In this document: piece by piece, positions 34,088 through 44,929 of the stretch
How the letters are laid out: each line of letters starts with the position of its first letter
Numbering within the stretch: the stretch's first letter is position 1
NCBI GenBank assembly: GCA_901472505.1
Contig: LR590468.1
Location: forward strand, 1,959,501 to 2,023,500
Reading direction: 5' to 3'
DNA from: Proteus vulgaris
GTDB lineage: Bacteria; Pseudomonadota; Gammaproteobacteria; Enterobacterales; Enterobacteriaceae
DNA: 64,000 nt
Made by a program: the position numbers and the translations under genes
The notes under the pieces: model-generated
What the model was told of the DNA's origin: nothing
Seen by the model: only the letters and a program-made list of their open reading frames with translations
Databases searched by the model: none

Positions 34088-34735
34088 ATGCAAAGACCGA
34101 TATTTTCTTGTTTTTTGATTATGGGTTTGTTGAGTAGTGCGATGTCTGTTTTGGCTCATGGGCATCATCATGAAAAAGTACAAACACAAGCACAACGAGA
34201 TGCTGCTAATGGTATTTTTGAGGACAAGGACGTTCTCAATCGCCAGCTTAGTGATTGGGATGGCGTATGGCAATCTGTAGAGCCTTATCTGGTTAGTGGC
34301 GAGCTAGATGAGGTTTTACAAAAGAAAGCAGAAACGAAAAAAGATAAAACGGTTGAAGAGTACCGAGCCTATTATGCACAAGGCTATAAAACTGATGTGG
34401 ATATGGTTGGCATTGAAAACAATATTATTGAGTTCCATAGAGGCGAGAACGTCGATAGCTGTGAATATCATTATGATGGTTATCGTATTCTACATTATGA
34501 GTCTGGTAAAAAAGGCGTACGTTATCTTTTCCGTTGCGATGATGCTAAAAGCCAAGCACCTAAATTTATTCAATTTAGCGACCATATTATTGCGCCAGAG
34601 AAAGCAGGGCACTTCCATTTATATATGGGCAATATATCGCAAGATGAATTACTTAAAGAACTAAGTAACTGGCCAACGTATTACCCTTATTCCATGAAAG
34701 CAGATGATATTGTTCATGAAATGCTTTATCACTGA
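34088..34735 (+). CDS. zinT: Periplasmic zinc-binding protein ZinT
   Basis: 215 residues with a signal peptide (cleavage near VLA-HG, residue 23) followed at once by the metal-binding HGHHHEK. ZinT binds zinc (also cadmium) in the periplasm and passes zinc to ZnuA. The lipocalin-like YodA domain contains QLSDWDGVWQSVEPYL, and conserved His residues in AGHFHLYMG form the zinc site in this family. It starts 4 bases after rpmJ2. Grouping with two zinc-free ribosomal proteins under one Zur box makes a compact zinc-scarcity operon. Confidence 0.95.
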   Translation: MQRPIFSCFLIMGLLSSAMSVLAHGHHHEKVQTQAQRDAANGIFEDKDVLNRQLSDWDGVWQSVEPYLVSGELDEVLQKKAETKKDKTVEEYRAYYAQGYKTDVDMVGIENNIIEFHRGENVDSCEYHYDGYRILHYESGKKGVRYLFRCDDAKSQAPKFIQFSDHIIAPEKAGHFHLYMGNISQDELLKELSNWPTYYPYSMKADDIVHEMLYH

Positions 34736-34766
34736 TTTAAGTAAAATAAATAGAAAATAAAATAAT

Positions 34767-34802
34767 AAAAAAATCTTTAGCAAAGGAATGCTAGATTTTT
34801 TT
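34767..34802 (+). terminator. Intrinsic terminator after zinT
   Basis: AAAAAATC and TAGC paired with GCTA and GATTTTTT around an 8-base loop, with a small internal bulge. A-run and T-run allow function in both directions. Confidence 0.65.
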
Positions 34803-34934
34803 AATTAATTATGTGATATCAAAAGAACAATAAAATAATTCATGTGAAAGTTATTTGATTGGTAATACATCAAGTTATAGTATTAACAGTGGTATGATTA
34901 CATAGGCTTTATCACATCATATAAAATATATATG

Positions 34935-35335
34935 CTATTTACACATATCTTTTAATATAACATATTCGCTTGGTGCAAAGATTGATTGTTTATAGCAAAT
35001 ATAATATCCCTTAGAGACTAAATCATATCTGACATAAAATGAAAAAAAGAAACTAAAAACAATTCCAGCTATTGCAATAATAGCAAGATAACCGGCGATT
35101 TTATTATTCATTTTTTTTATTTTTTTCTTATATGCACAAATAAAAATTAAATAAGAAAATATATTAGTAAGGGTGAGCCAAAACATAATAATGCAGTCTG
35201 GAAAGAGAATAATATACGCTCTTTCATTGAAAAATATTCAATGTAATATGATATTGAAAAATAAAAACAAAAAATAGATAATAAAAAAATAAATAAAGAA
35301 GTTAAAAATAATTTCAGTGGGCTTATTTTATCCAC
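34935..35335 (-). pseudogene. Small membrane protein, DUF1240-like, possible immunity protein (frame broken)
   Basis: Two overlapping frames, 62 and 83 codons, make one 133-residue protein if one T is added to the T4 run near 35163-35166 (complement), giving LLIYFSYLIFICAYKKK. The joined protein has three or four membrane helices and a C-terminal GYYICYKQSIFAPSEYVILKDMCK, like the Cys-containing tail I associate with the DUF1240 family of small membrane proteins. The family call is from memory of pattern and is tentative. It lies 50 bp downstream of a larger membrane protein gene on the same strand, an order usual for toxin-then-immunity pairs. Confidence 0.5.
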
Positions 35336-35385
35336 GGCTAAGTCTCCCCCATTGTGTGAAAAATTGATCAGGGTGATAAGGCGTT

Positions 35386-36130
35386 TCAGGTTTCTTTTCC
35401 CAATAAGATTTTAGATTTTAGATTTTTAATAATGGTTTCACTGATCTTAAATTCATCATCTAACTTATAGAGAAAATATGAAATTGCAAGACCCAGTAAA
35501 AATATTCCTACAGATACAACAATGACACTTCCTCCTGAAATTATCCCTAATGTTGTTATAACACCGACTATAGTTGTAATTACTTGTGTTGCAATAGCCA
35601 ATTTTGCCATATCCATAGTTATATTTATGAAAAAACTAGTGAGCTCATATTCATCTCTAAATATGAGCTCTACAATTCTATAAGTTGCTGAAAATACAAT
35701 TGCAAAACGTACTCCTCCAGCTGAAACGGAATTCATTCCTTGAGTTCCTACTCCCATATATATAATACGAGGATTATTTGCTAGATATCGAGTCGCATTT
35801 AAATAAGCTCTAACGCCCGCATGACCTGAAATTCTTATATAAATATTTCTAAATTCATTAATAATCCTTTCGACTCTATATGATATCATAGATATTTCCA
35901 GAATATGATGAAGCGATATCACCAATACTAAATAAAGTGTCTTTCGATGATTTGTAAGGTGTTGGAGTAGATAAGTTTTTTAGAACATCATCAGCTTCTT
36001 CAATGGTGATAAGTGCCGCAACATTTTCATCATCTTCCGTATCATTAAGGATCCGCTCAATTCTTTTCTTATTGTTGTATTGTTCTTCTCTGTCCCAATC
36101 AATAACAGTGGTATCGTATATATAGCCCAT
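35386..36130 (-). pseudogene. Putative membrane-inserting effector, YafU-like C-terminus (two overlapping frames)
   Basis: Frame 1 (36130 to 35876) encodes 84 residues, soluble and acidic. Frame 2 (to 35386) encodes up to 179 residues with GVRAYLNATRY, SAGGVRFAIVFSA and a C-terminal MDMAKLAIA helix followed by a long hydrophobic hairpin and KLDDEFKISE. That end resembles E. coli YafU (a FSMDVAKAVIAGG-type helix and EIDAQCHLSE). Removing one base near 35885-35895 joins them into 247 residues; alternatively the second gene starts at the overlapping ATG. Function unknown; a pore-forming or membrane effector is only inferred from the hydrophobic hairpin and the small membrane protein behind it. 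Confidence 0.5.
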
Positions 36131-36475
36131 ATAAAAAGATCCTTTTTTTATAAATTTAAATTAGATTAATAAAATTTATGATTGTATGCAATTAAAAATA
36201 TCCACTGTTAGATTAATTAATTGAAAGTTAGCTTAACAACAAGGGTGATTTTATTTTTTATTATGTAATATTCTATTTTTATTATTTACTTTAAGTGGAT
36301 AGTATCCTTCGCTATACAAGAAGTTATTTTTATTTTTTTTATATAATTAATTAATAAATAAACTGAAGATATATAAATATAATTTTTAATATTTTTCGAT
36401 AATAAGAGAAAATAGTAAAGGAAAAAGCAGTAGCATCCATGCTGACTTACTTTTATAAGTTGAGTTAACGATTAT
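36131..36475. other. AT-rich gap
   Basis: 345 bp between the effector-like gene and the dehydrogenase gene. Very AT-rich; no gene, clear promoter or terminator seen. Confidence 0.5.
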
Positions 36476-37924
36476 TTATAATCCCTGGCAGAGATACTTC
36501 ATCTCCATATAATCTTCAATACCGTGTTCAGAGCCTTCACGACCTAAACCTGATTGTTTAATTCCTCCAAATGGTGCAACTTCATTAGAAATTAAACCCG
36601 TATTAATGCCCACCATGCCGTATTCTAAATTTTCAGCAACACGCCAAATACGTTGTGGATTTTCACTATAAAAATAAGCCGCTAAGCCATAAATGGTATT
36701 ATTAGCTAAATGCACCACTTCATCTTCATTTTCAAAAATAACTAAAGGTGCTACAGGGCCAAAGATCTCTTCTTCAAGGATATGGCTATCAGCAGGAACA
36801 TTGCCGACAACGGTAGGTTGGAAGAAGTTTTCACCAGCTTTATCACCGTCTCCACCACAAAGCAGTGTTGCACCGCGTTTTAGTGTGTCAGCAAGCAATG
36901 ATTGTGATTTCTCAACAGCTTTACGGTTAATGAGAGGCCCAATAGTAACACCTTCTTCAAAACCATTTCCTACTTTGAGCTTTTTAACAGCAGCAACAAA
37001 GCGTTCACTAAATTGTTGATAAACATCCTTATGAATATAGAAACGGTTAGCGCAAACACAGGTTTGTCCTGCATTACGGAATTTTGCTCCCATAGCACCT
37101 TCAACTGCTTTATTAATATCAGCATCATTAAACACGATAAATGGTGCGTTACCGCCTAATTCTAAAGAGACTTTTTTTACGCTATCTGAGCACTGGCGCA
37201 TTAATAAACGTCCAACACCTGTAGAGCCTGTAAAACTTAATTTGCGAACACGGTTATCGGAGGTAAAGACTTCGCCAATTTTAATGGCATCACCTGTCAC
37301 AATATTAATAACACCAGCTGGAATACCGGCTTGAGTCGCTAATTCAGCTAAGGCCAATGCGGTATAAGGTGTTTCATTGGCAGGTTTAATCACCATAGTA
37401 CAACCCGCCGCTAATGCAGGTGCGGCTTTACGGGTGATCATAGCTGCCGGGAAGTTCCAAGGTGTGATAGCAGCACAGACACCAATACCTTGTTTGATCA
37501 CCATCAAGCGTTTATCAGCAGAAGGTGAGGGAATAATTTCACCGTTAGTTCTCTTACCTTGCTCGGCAAACCACTCAATAAAAGAGGCTGCATAAGTAAT
37601 TTCACCTTCAGCTTCAGCAACGGGTTTACCTTGCTCAAATGTCATTAATTCAGCAAGTTTTCTTTTATTTTCAGTGATTAATCTAAACCAATTTTGCAAT
37701 AATGCTCCGCGCTGATGTGCTGTGAATGCACGCCATTGCGGTAAGGCTTTTTGTGCGGCATCAACCGCCATTATGGCTTCTTGTGTTCCCATATTAGGAA
37801 CTGTACCTAGTTGTGTGCCAGTTGCGGGATCAATGACATCAATCGTGTCGTTATTTTTAGCATTACACCAAAGACCATCAATATAGCCTTGTTCGCGGAA
37901 ATAGGGATTTGTCGTTATCTTCAC
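36476..37924 (-). CDS. gabD: NAD(P)-dependent succinate-semialdehyde dehydrogenase (GabD-like)
   Basis: 482-residue aldehyde dehydrogenase. It probably oxidises succinate semialdehyde to succinate, the last step of GABA breakdown. The motifs are complete: TPWNFPAAMITRKAAPALAAGC and KPANETPYTA (cofactor pocket), FTGSTGVG (glycine motif), LELGGNAPFIVF (general base Glu) and NAGQTCVCANRFYI (catalytic Cys). FEQGKPVAEAEGE and IKQSGLGREGSEHGIEDYMEMKYLC fit GabD. No gabT or gabP neighbour is present, so the exact substrate within this subfamily is less certain than the enzyme class. Confidence 0.85.
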   Translation of the reverse strand: MKITTNPYFREQGYIDGLWCNAKNNDTIDVIDPATGTQLGTVPNMGTQEAIMAVDAAQKALPQWRAFTAHQRGALLQNWFRLITENKRKLAELMTFEQGKPVAEAEGEITYAASFIEWFAEQGKRTNGEIIPSPSADKRLMVIKQGIGVCAAITPWNFPAAMITRKAAPALAAGCTMVIKPANETPYTALALAELATQAGIPAGVINIVTGDAIKIGEVFTSDNRVRKLSFTGSTGVGRLLMRQCSDSVKKVSLELGGNAPFIVFNDADINKAVEGAMGAKFRNAGQTCVCANRFYIHKDVYQQFSERFVAAVKKLKVGNGFEEGVTIGPLINRKAVEKSQSLLADTLKRGATLLCGGDGDKAGENFFQPTVVGNVPADSHILEEEIFGPVAPLVIFENEDEVVHLANNTIYGLAAYFYSENPQRIWRVAENLEYGMVGINTGLISNEVAPFGGIKQSGLGREGSEHGIEDYMEMKYLCQGL

Positions 37925-38198
37925 TTAATACCTCTCTGAACATATCTGTATATTGATATTTAGCGCTGAATTAACAGGGCTAGGCTGTTTTATGCCTACT
38001 GATAATTATATGCCTGTGTTGCGGAGTTGTGAAAATAAGTATGACAAATCACACTAAAAAAGTGCTAAAAACAGGATAAATAGCGTCAATTGCTTCTATT
38101 TTTAATGAATAACCCCCATTACTCAAGACAGAAGGTTTACGCTGTACCTTACCACTGTTATTCTTGGGATCAACTTTCATAAAAAACAGGTATTTTTC

Positions 38199-38819
38199 AT
38201 GTCAAAACCATCATTTGATTCTATCGAATCACAGGCAAGTTACGGTATTGGTCTGCAAGTCGGTCAACAACTGACAGAATCAGGTCTTCAAGGATTAGAG
38301 CCCGCAGCACTGTTAGCTGGCTTGACCGATGCATTAGAAGGTAATGCGCCTTCTGTACCTGTTGAAACATTACACAATGCCTTACGTACTATGCATGAGC
38401 GTGCTGAAGCTGTTCGTCAAGAACGCCAAGCTGAGCTGGCTGATGCGGGTAAAATTTTCTTAGAAGAGAATGTGAAAAATGAAGGCGTTCAAGTTACAGA
38501 GTCAGGTTTACAGTATAAAGTACTGACAGCGGGTGAAGGTGCGATCCCTGCACGTACTGATCATGTTCGTGTTCATTACACGGGTCGTTTAATTGACGGC
38601 ACTGTATTTGACAGTTCTGTTCAACGCGGTCAGCCAGCGGAATTCCCTGTAAATGGTGTTATCGCAGGTTGGATTGAAGCATTAACATTAATGCCAGTAG
38701 GCTCTAAGTGGGAATTATATATCCCTTATCAATTAGCCTATGGTGAACGTGGAGCAGGTGCGGCTATTCCTCCATTCGCAACATTAGTATTTGAAGTAGA
38801 ATTATTAGAAATTTTATAA
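38199..38819 (+). CDS. fklB: FKBP-type peptidyl-prolyl isomerase FklB (FKBP22)
   Basis: 206 residues. Homodimeric prolyl isomerase. An N-terminal helical dimerisation domain ([22 protein letters not shown], to about residue 80) and long helix lead to the FKBP domain with [18 protein letters not shown] and [26 protein letters not shown]. No signal peptide, so cytoplasmic. Followed by cysQ as in E. coli. Confidence 0.95.
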   Translation: MSKPSFDSIESQASYGIGLQVGQQLTESGLQGLEPAALLAGLTDALEGNAPSVPVETLHNALRTMHERAEAVRQERQAELADAGKIFLEENVKNEGVQVTESGLQYKVLTAGEGAIPARTDHVRVHYTGRLIDGTVFDSSVQRGQPAEFPVNGVIAGWIEALTLMPVGSKWELYIPYQLAYGERGAGAAIPPFATLVFEVELLEIL

Positions 38820-38849
38820 TTTCTTATTCTGTGGCAAATCAGAGTAAAA

Positions 38850-38872
38850 AATAGCCGGTTTTGCCGGCTATT
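38850..38872 (+). terminator. Hairpin after fklB
   Basis: Stem AATAGCCGG / CCGGCTATT with a 5-base loop; T content after the stem is modest, so termination may be partial. Confidence 0.6.
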
Positions 38873-38961
38873 GTTGTCTCTATACTAAAATAAAGAGATA
38901 GTAGGGTAATTGATTTTTATAAGAGAAGTGATCATGCTTATAGAAATAAGAGAGGTGCATT

Positions 38962-39702
38962 ATGTTAGAACAAGTCAGCAAATTAGCTCGCCAAGCCGGT
39001 ATGGCGATAATGCAGATTTATCAGCAATCCGAGCCGATTCAAGTGCAGGAGAAAAGTGATCATTCACCTGTGACGGAAGCAGATTTAGCAGCTCATCAAA
39101 TTATCAAACAAGGACTTGCTTCTATTGCTCCTGACATCCCACAATTATCTGAAGAAGATCCACCTGAATGGGAAGTTCGCCGTCATTGGGATCGGTATTG
39201 GCTAATTGATCCACTAGATGGTACAAAAGAATTTATCAGTAAAAATGGTGAGTTTACGGTGAATATCGCCTTAATCGAAAAGGGCATTCCTGTTTTAGGT
39301 GTAGTTTATGCACCAGTGCAAAATGTGTTATATGTGGCTGCCAATAAAAAAGCGTGGAAAGAGGAGTGTGGTCAGCGATTACCTATCCATGCAAGCCGAG
39401 CAGACCCTCCTGTGATTGTAATTAGTCGATCTCATCAAGATGATGAATTAAAAGAGTATTTATCACAATTAGGTGAACATCAAACGGTCGCCGTCGGCTC
39501 ATCTCTAAAATTTTGTCTTGTTGCGGAAGGTAAAGCGCAGCTTTATCCCCGCTTTGGACCTACACATACATGGGATACCGCAGCTGGTCATGCTATCGCT
39601 ATTGCAGCAGGTGCGCATGTTACCGATTGGAAAGGGGTAACTCTAGATTATTCTCCTAAAGCATCATTGATAAATCCAGGATTTAGAGTCTCTATATTTT
39701 AG
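38962..39702 (+). CDS. cysQ: 3'(2'),5'-bisphosphate nucleotidase CysQ
   Basis: 246 residues. Hydrolyses PAP, the by-product of sulfate assimilation, to AMP. The lithium-sensitive phosphatase motifs are present: [30 protein letters not shown] (metal-binding Asp pair) and [18 protein letters not shown] lies 5 bases before the ATG. Between fklB and the convergent ytfJ. Confidence 0.95.
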   Translation: MLEQVSKLARQAGMAIMQIYQQSEPIQVQEKSDHSPVTEADLAAHQIIKQGLASIAPDIPQLSEEDPPEWEVRRHWDRYWLIDPLDGTKEFISKNGEFTVNIALIEKGIPVLGVVYAPVQNVLYVAANKKAWKEECGQRLPIHASRADPPVIVISRSHQDDELKEYLSQLGEHQTVAVGSSLKFCLVAEGKAQLYPRFGPTHTWDTAAGHAIAIAAGAHVTDWKGVTLDYSPKASLINPGFRVSIF

Positions 39703-39755
39703 TATCATATTATAGGATCAGAGCCCTTTATTTAATAAGGGCTTTGATATAGAGA

Positions 39756-40316
39756 TTATTCTTTAATGAGATCATTGATAAGATTGATGGCTGTTGTGAT
39801 TTCCGAGCCACTTAACACACCTTCTTTGACAAAACGGACTTTGCCTTGTTTATCAAGTACAACAATCGCTGAACTCTCTTTTTCTAACCCCCAGCCTTTT
39901 AATGCTACGCCATCGGCATCAACAATAAATTGTGACCAAGGAAACTCTTTTTTACTGTCTTCGACACTGCCACGTACAAAGGGACCTGTACCAAATACTG
40001 CATCATCTGTATTAATAATGGTTGTTGTTTGATAACTCGCTTGCGGGAATTTGGCTAATTTAACTGCTTCAATAAATGGCGCATTCATCTCCTTTGCTTT
40101 ACTCCGTCCTGCTATATGCTGAACAGTACGTACTTTCCCACTCAGCAGACCACTGTTCCAATTTTGGTAGCTAAACTTATCTTTGGCTGTGTCATAAAGT
40201 AGCTCACCTTTGTCATTGATGGTGACCGCTGGGAGAACCGTATTTTCAGTGATGTTATGGGCCAATACCCACGTTGAAGTGCTAAGTAAAAGTGTCGCTA
40301 AGGTGAGTTTGTGCAT
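39756..40316 (-). CDS. ytfJ: YtfJ-family periplasmic protein (thioredoxin-like fold)
   Basis: 186 residues with a signal peptide (cleavage near VLA-HN, residue 19). FSYQNWNSGLLSGKVRTVQHIAGRSKAKEMNA and TTTIINTDDAVFGTGPFVRG match E. coli YtfJ closely. The fold resembles thioredoxin-like proteins but there is no CxxC, so no disulfide exchange is expected. Role unknown. Convergent with cysQ and divergent from ytfK, conserved order. Confidence 0.93.
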   Translation of the reverse strand: MHKLTLATLLLSTSTWVLAHNITENTVLPAVTINDKGELLYDTAKDKFSYQNWNSGLLSGKVRTVQHIAGRSKAKEMNAPFIEAVKLAKFPQASYQTTTIINTDDAVFGTGPFVRGSVEDSKKEFPWSQFIVDADGVALKGWGLEKESSAIVVLDKQGKVRFVKEGVLSGSEITTAINLINDLIKE

Positions 40317-40598
40317 AGCTATTGTCCTATTATTGAGGTCACGTTAGGTTCTATTTAAGCATAGAAGCTAGTGAAGAATAATACCTCATTATTGATACAT
40401 TTATTTAACATTGAGAGGGTGAGATATTGCTTACGTTATCTTGATTTACATTCTTTACTGTCAATAAATGTAAAAATAGATAAGAAATTTAAATAAGTTG
40501 AACCTAGTACTTATAATTAGGTCTTTAAATTTGATATATAAAGATAAGTCTTTATGACTTATTAAACTCAACAACGAGCATGGGAGACTAACTGAAAG

Positions 40599-40805
40599 AT
40601 GAAAATCTTCAATCGCTATAACCCTGAAAAAATTGCTCTCTACGTTAAGACGTTATTTCGTGGACGGTTTTATATCAAAGGAATGGGTGCATTTGAATTC
40701 GATTACGGTAAAATTCTATTACCTAAAATAAAAGATAAGCTACATTTTAATGTAATGAGTGAAGTAAACCAGCAGGTTATTTTACTTAAGGCTGAAATGG
40801 GTTAA
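40599..40805 (+). CDS. ytfK: Stringent-response modulator YtfK
   Basis: 68 residues ([42 protein letters not shown]). In E. coli YtfK stimulates SpoT-dependent (p)ppGpp accumulation under phosphate and fatty-acid starvation and is in the Pho regulon; I did not find a clear Pho box here. The 282-bp gap upstream contains an inverted repeat ATAAGTC/GACTTAT near 40545-40561. Position between ytfJ and ytfL is as in E. coli. Confidence 0.9.
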   Translation: MKIFNRYNPEKIALYVKTLFRGRFYIKGMGAFEFDYGKILLPKIKDKLHFNVMSEVNQQVILLKAEMG

Positions 40806-40819
40806 CTTTTATCTGATAG

Positions 40820-40870
40820 ATAACTGAGTCTTTCTCTTCGAGTTTTCAGATAAGGCTCAGTTATTAATTT
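40820..40870 (+). terminator. Long-loop hairpin between ytfK and ytfL
   Basis: ATAACTGAG (40820-40828) pairs with CTCAGTTAT (40856-40864) across a 27-base loop that contains further pairing, followed by AATTT. Between convergent genes, so probably a shared terminator. Confidence 0.5.
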
Positions 40871-40884
40871 CATTTAGTTACTAA

Positions 40885-42269
40885 CTAATCAGCAATTTTA
40901 TTTTCATCTTTTTTGATTTCGACTTCCGTTGTTGTTGTCTGTGTAACAGGAACATGCTCCTGTAAGACGGGTTTAACGGGAGGAATATCATCAACTTTTG
41001 TCACAAGTAATTGATCAATTTTATAATTATCAATATCGACAACTTCAAACTTATACCCCGAGAACTTCACGTAATCAGTGCGTTTTGGAATTTTACGCAA
41101 GCGGTACATCATAAAACCTGCAATAGTTTCATAGTTACTAGAATCAGGGAAATCATCAATATCAAGTGCACGCATCACATCATCAATTGGTGTACCACCT
41201 TCAACTAACCATGAGTGTTCATCACGACTGACAATTTGCTCTTCTTGCCCTGGTCCAATTAAATCGCCCATCAATGTTGTCATCACATCATTTAGTGTAA
41301 TAACGCCCATTACCATGGCATATTCATTGAGGATGATGGCAAAATCTTCACCTGATGTTTTAAAACTTTCTAACATATCTGAGAGTGTCAATGTATCAGG
41401 AATAATGAGAGCTTTTGCGGATATGAACGCCTTCATTAAGATTTAGGCTTTGTCCATTGATAACTCGATTAAGAAGCTCTTTAGAATCTACATAACCAAT
41501 AATATGGTCGATATCACCTTCACACACTAAAAATTTAGAGTGAGGCTGGGTGGCAATTTTTTCTTTAATGTCGTTTTCAGTTTCTTCGCGATCAAAATAA
41601 ACCACATCTTCCCTAGGCGTCATTGCAGAAGGAACGGTGCGTGATTCTAATTCAAAGACATTTTCAATGAGTTCATGTTCTTGTTTACGTAAAACCCCAG
41701 CAACAGCCCCGGCTTCTACAATGGCGAAGATATCATCAGAAGTAATATCTTCATTTCTGACCATCGGATTTTAAATAGCTTGAAGATGAGATCCGCCATA
41801 CCATTAAATAACCACACCAGAGGGCGGAAAAAGGCAAGACAGAGGCGCATTGGATTGACAATTCGTAATGCGATAGCTTCTGGCTTAATCATACCAATAC
41901 GTTTGGGGGTTAAATCAGCCAGTAAAATAAACATTGATGTGACAATAATAAAAGAACAAATAGACCCAAGTTGCTGAGCTAATGGTTCTTCAAAAAACTG
42001 TAGATAAAAGCTTTTAAGTGAAGGAGAAAATGCGGATTCACCGACAATACCCGCTAAGATAGCAACGGCATTTAATCCAATTTGTACGACTGTAAAAAAC
42101 ATGCCTGGCATTTCTTGCATTTTTAATACACGAGCGGCGTTAATATTGCCCTCATCGACTAGTTGTTTGAGTTTAATTCGACGAGAAGCAGCAAGCGAGA
42201 TTTCAGACAGTGAAAAAAAGGCGCTGATAGCACAAAGCAAAAAGCACAATGAGTAAAACTATTAAGCAT
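40885..42269 (-). pseudogene. ytfL: CorC/HlyC-family membrane protein YtfL, three single-base breaks (probable sequencing errors)
   Basis: Inner-membrane protein with a DUF21 transmembrane domain, paired CBS domains and a C-terminal CorC/HlyC domain; YtfL has been linked to cation (putrescine) export and pH homeostasis. Three gaps split it. (1) The true ATG at 42269 (MLNSF) is one base out of frame until a T is added to the run at 42255-42258. (2) A C is missing near 41766-41767 (restores FKIPMVRNEDITSDD). (3) One extra base lies in the run at 41413-41416 (restores IRKALIIPDTLTL). With all three corrected the product is 461 residues and matches the family end to end. Confidence 0.9.
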
Positions 42270-42420
42270 ATAAGGCTCACATCACCCCGAGTATTTAATC
42301 CAAAGGGCAAATACTAGAGTGTTAAAAATAGAAGATAAATCAATATATTGTGATGGAATTATTCACAAAGATAGATAAGAGGGCGTAATTATATCATCGC
42401 CCTACTATTTTCTGCTAGTG

Positions 42421-43059
42421 TTACTTTTCTGGGGGATAGCAGATACCAATTCCTCCTAACCCACAATAACCTTGTGGGTTTTTATGTAAATATTGCTGGT
42501 GGTAGTCTTCAGCAAAATAGAATGGGCCCGCTGGCTGAATTTCAGTGGTGATCTTTTCAGTAGTACCTTGGGCATTCATCGCTTGTTGATAACGTTTCTT
42601 TGACTCAACAGCTTGTGCATATTGTTCAGTGTTGACGGTGTAAATAGCAGAACGGTATTGACTCCCAATATCATTACCTTGGCGCATACCTTGTGATGGA
42701 TTATGATTTTCCCAAAAAAGAGCCAGAAGTTGTTGGTAGCTAATTATTGCGGGGTCAAAAATAATTCTCACCACTTCACTATGGCCAGTTAAACCTTGGC
42801 AAACTTGTTGGTAGGTTGGATTTTCTGTTACACCACCGCTATAACCTGCACTTGTTGAGTAAACGCCAGGCTGTTGCCAAAATAGACGTTCAGCACCCCA
42901 AAAACAGCCCATGGCAAAATAAGCGATACTCATCTTTTCCGGGATCTCATTAATGGAATGCCCATTTACCGCATGATTAGCAGATATTTCTAATGGCGTC
43001 GAAGTGCCCCTTAAGGCATTCTCAGGTTGGTAAGCTTGATGTTGCAAGGTAGACTCCAT
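42421..43059 (-). CDS. msrA: Peptide-methionine (S)-S-oxide reductase MsrA
   Basis: 212 residues. Repairs S-sulfoxide methionine in proteins using thioredoxin. The catalytic Cys is in [12 protein letters not shown] (about residue 52), with [13 protein letters not shown] and EDYHQQYL; recycling Cys lie in the C-terminal [13 protein letters not shown]. Divergent from tamA, as in E. coli. Confidence 0.96.
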   Translation of the reverse strand: MESTLQHQAYQPENALRGTSTPLEISANHAVNGHSINEIPEKMSIAYFAMGCFWGAERLFWQQPGVYSTSAGYSGGVTENPTYQQVCQGLTGHSEVVRIIFDPAIISYQQLLALFWENHNPSQGMRQGNDIGSQYRSAIYTVNTEQYAQAVESKKRYQQAMNAQGTTEKITTEIQPAGPFYFAEDYHQQYLHKNPQGYCGLGGIGICYPPEK

Positions 43060-43185
43060 TTTTTATATTTGTAAACGCTTTACTATGGTAAAGGTTTAAT
43101 ATTGTTATAAACTAAATCTACAATAAAGCTTAAAACAGTTTGTCGTCAATTTATCACATGAATTAAATCATATTGAGGAGAAAAC

Positions 43186-44929
43186 GTGCCGAGATACTCC
43201 GTTATCTACGTTCTCTGTCTGTCTTTTATCGCACCCGTTGCTTATGGGGCAAATTTGCGTTTAAAAGTGGAAGGTTTAGAAGGGCAACTCGAAAAAAATG
43301 CGCGAGTCCAGCTATCAAACATTACAACAGAAGAAGTTGCACCTGACGGGCGTTTTCGTGCGCGTGTTGAAAAGGCAATTCAAGAAGGACTTCGCCCTTT
43401 AGGCTATTATCAGCCAACAGTGACATTCTCTTATCAAGAAAACACACCACCTGCGCGTTCTGTATTAACGGCTAAAGTTGAACCCGGTATTCCTATTTTA
43501 CTCAAAGGGGTCGATATTGTTCTTGAAGGCGGTGCTAAAACTGACGAACAATATGCAAAGGTCATTAAAGAGAATACCCCTCCTCTTGATAGTGTTTTAA
43601 ATCATGGTGATTATGAAAAGCTCAAAGGTTCATTAACAGGACTTGCTATCCGTCGTGGTTACTTTGATGCTGAAATGGATAAAAGCCAGCTAGGTGTCTC
43701 TTTAGATAACCATGCCTCGTATTGGGATTTTGTCTTTAATAGTGGTGAACGTTATCGCTTTGGCAAAGTGAATTATACAGGCTCCCAAATTCGGGAAGAT
43801 TACTTACAAAATATTGTTCCTTTTAAAGAAGGGCAATATTACGCCTCTGAAGATCTAGCCGAATTTAATCGCCGTTTTAGCGGCAACAGGTTGGTTTAAC
43901 TCTGCCGTTGTGACCCCTGATATTGCTAAAGCACGCGCTGAAGGTTCTCATCTTTTACCGATGAGTGCGGTTGTCACTCCGCGTTCTCGTAACTATGTAG
44001 AGCTTGGTGGTGGTTATGCCACCGATGTTGGTCCTCGCCTTAATATGCAGTGGGATAAACCATGGATGAATTCGCGTGGTCATAGTTTAACTTCCAACAT
44101 TAGCGTTTCTCAACCTGAACAATCTATTGGTGCAAACTATAAAATTCCACTTAAGGTAAACCCATTAGAGCAATATTATGGTGTTCAAGGTGGTTTTAAA
44201 CGGACCGATTTAAATGACACTCGTTCTGATACCACAACGTTAAATGTGTCTCGAAACTGGGATATGTCCACTGGCTGGCAATACAGTGTGAATACACGTT
44301 GGAGCCTCAGCCACTTTACTCAGGGGGATGTCACAAATACCACGATGTTGCTTTATCCAGGCGTGACAGCAAGTCGCGTACGCCAACGAGGGGGCATGAT
44401 GCCTTCTTGGGGGGATAGTCAACGTTACACATTAGACTACTCCAATAAAATATGGGGCTCAGATGTAGAATTTGTTGCGTTCCAAGCACAACATGTCTGG
44501 ATACGCACGCCTTGGGATGGGCATCGATTTGTTGTAAGAGGTAATTTCGGCTGGATTGAAACTAATGCCTTTGAACAAGTTCCCCCTGAGTTACGTTTCT
44601 TTGCGGGGGGAGATAGAAGTGTCCGTGGCTTTAAATACCAAAGTATCTCACCAGAAGATAGCAAAGGTAATTTAACCGGTGCATCAAGGATGTTAGTCGG
44701 ATCACTAGAATATCAATATAATGTCACGGGTAATTGGTGGAGCGCTGTCTTTATTGATAGTGGTGAAGCCGTTAATGATTTTACTCGCAGTGATTTTAAA
44801 ACAGGTGCTGGCGCGGGTGTGCGCTGGGCATCACCAGTTGGTCCGATTAAATTTGATTTAGCATTACCTGTGAGCGACGTTGATAAACGTAGACTTCAGT
44901 TTTATATCGGGTTAGGAGCAGAATTATGA
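43186..44929 (+). pseudogene. tamA: Translocation and assembly module TamA, frame broken by one base (probable sequencing error)
   Basis: Outer-membrane Omp85-family protein that, with TamB, moves lipids and some autotransporters to the outer membrane. Signal peptide ending near residue 21 (VAYGAN), three POTRA domains, then a 16-strand barrel ending [15 protein letters not shown]. The frame breaks at 43875-43878, where removing one T from a T4 run restores [15 protein letters not shown]. The corrected product is 580 residues (E. coli 577). tamB overlaps its stop by 4 bases (ATGA), so the pair is coupled. Confidence 0.94.
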
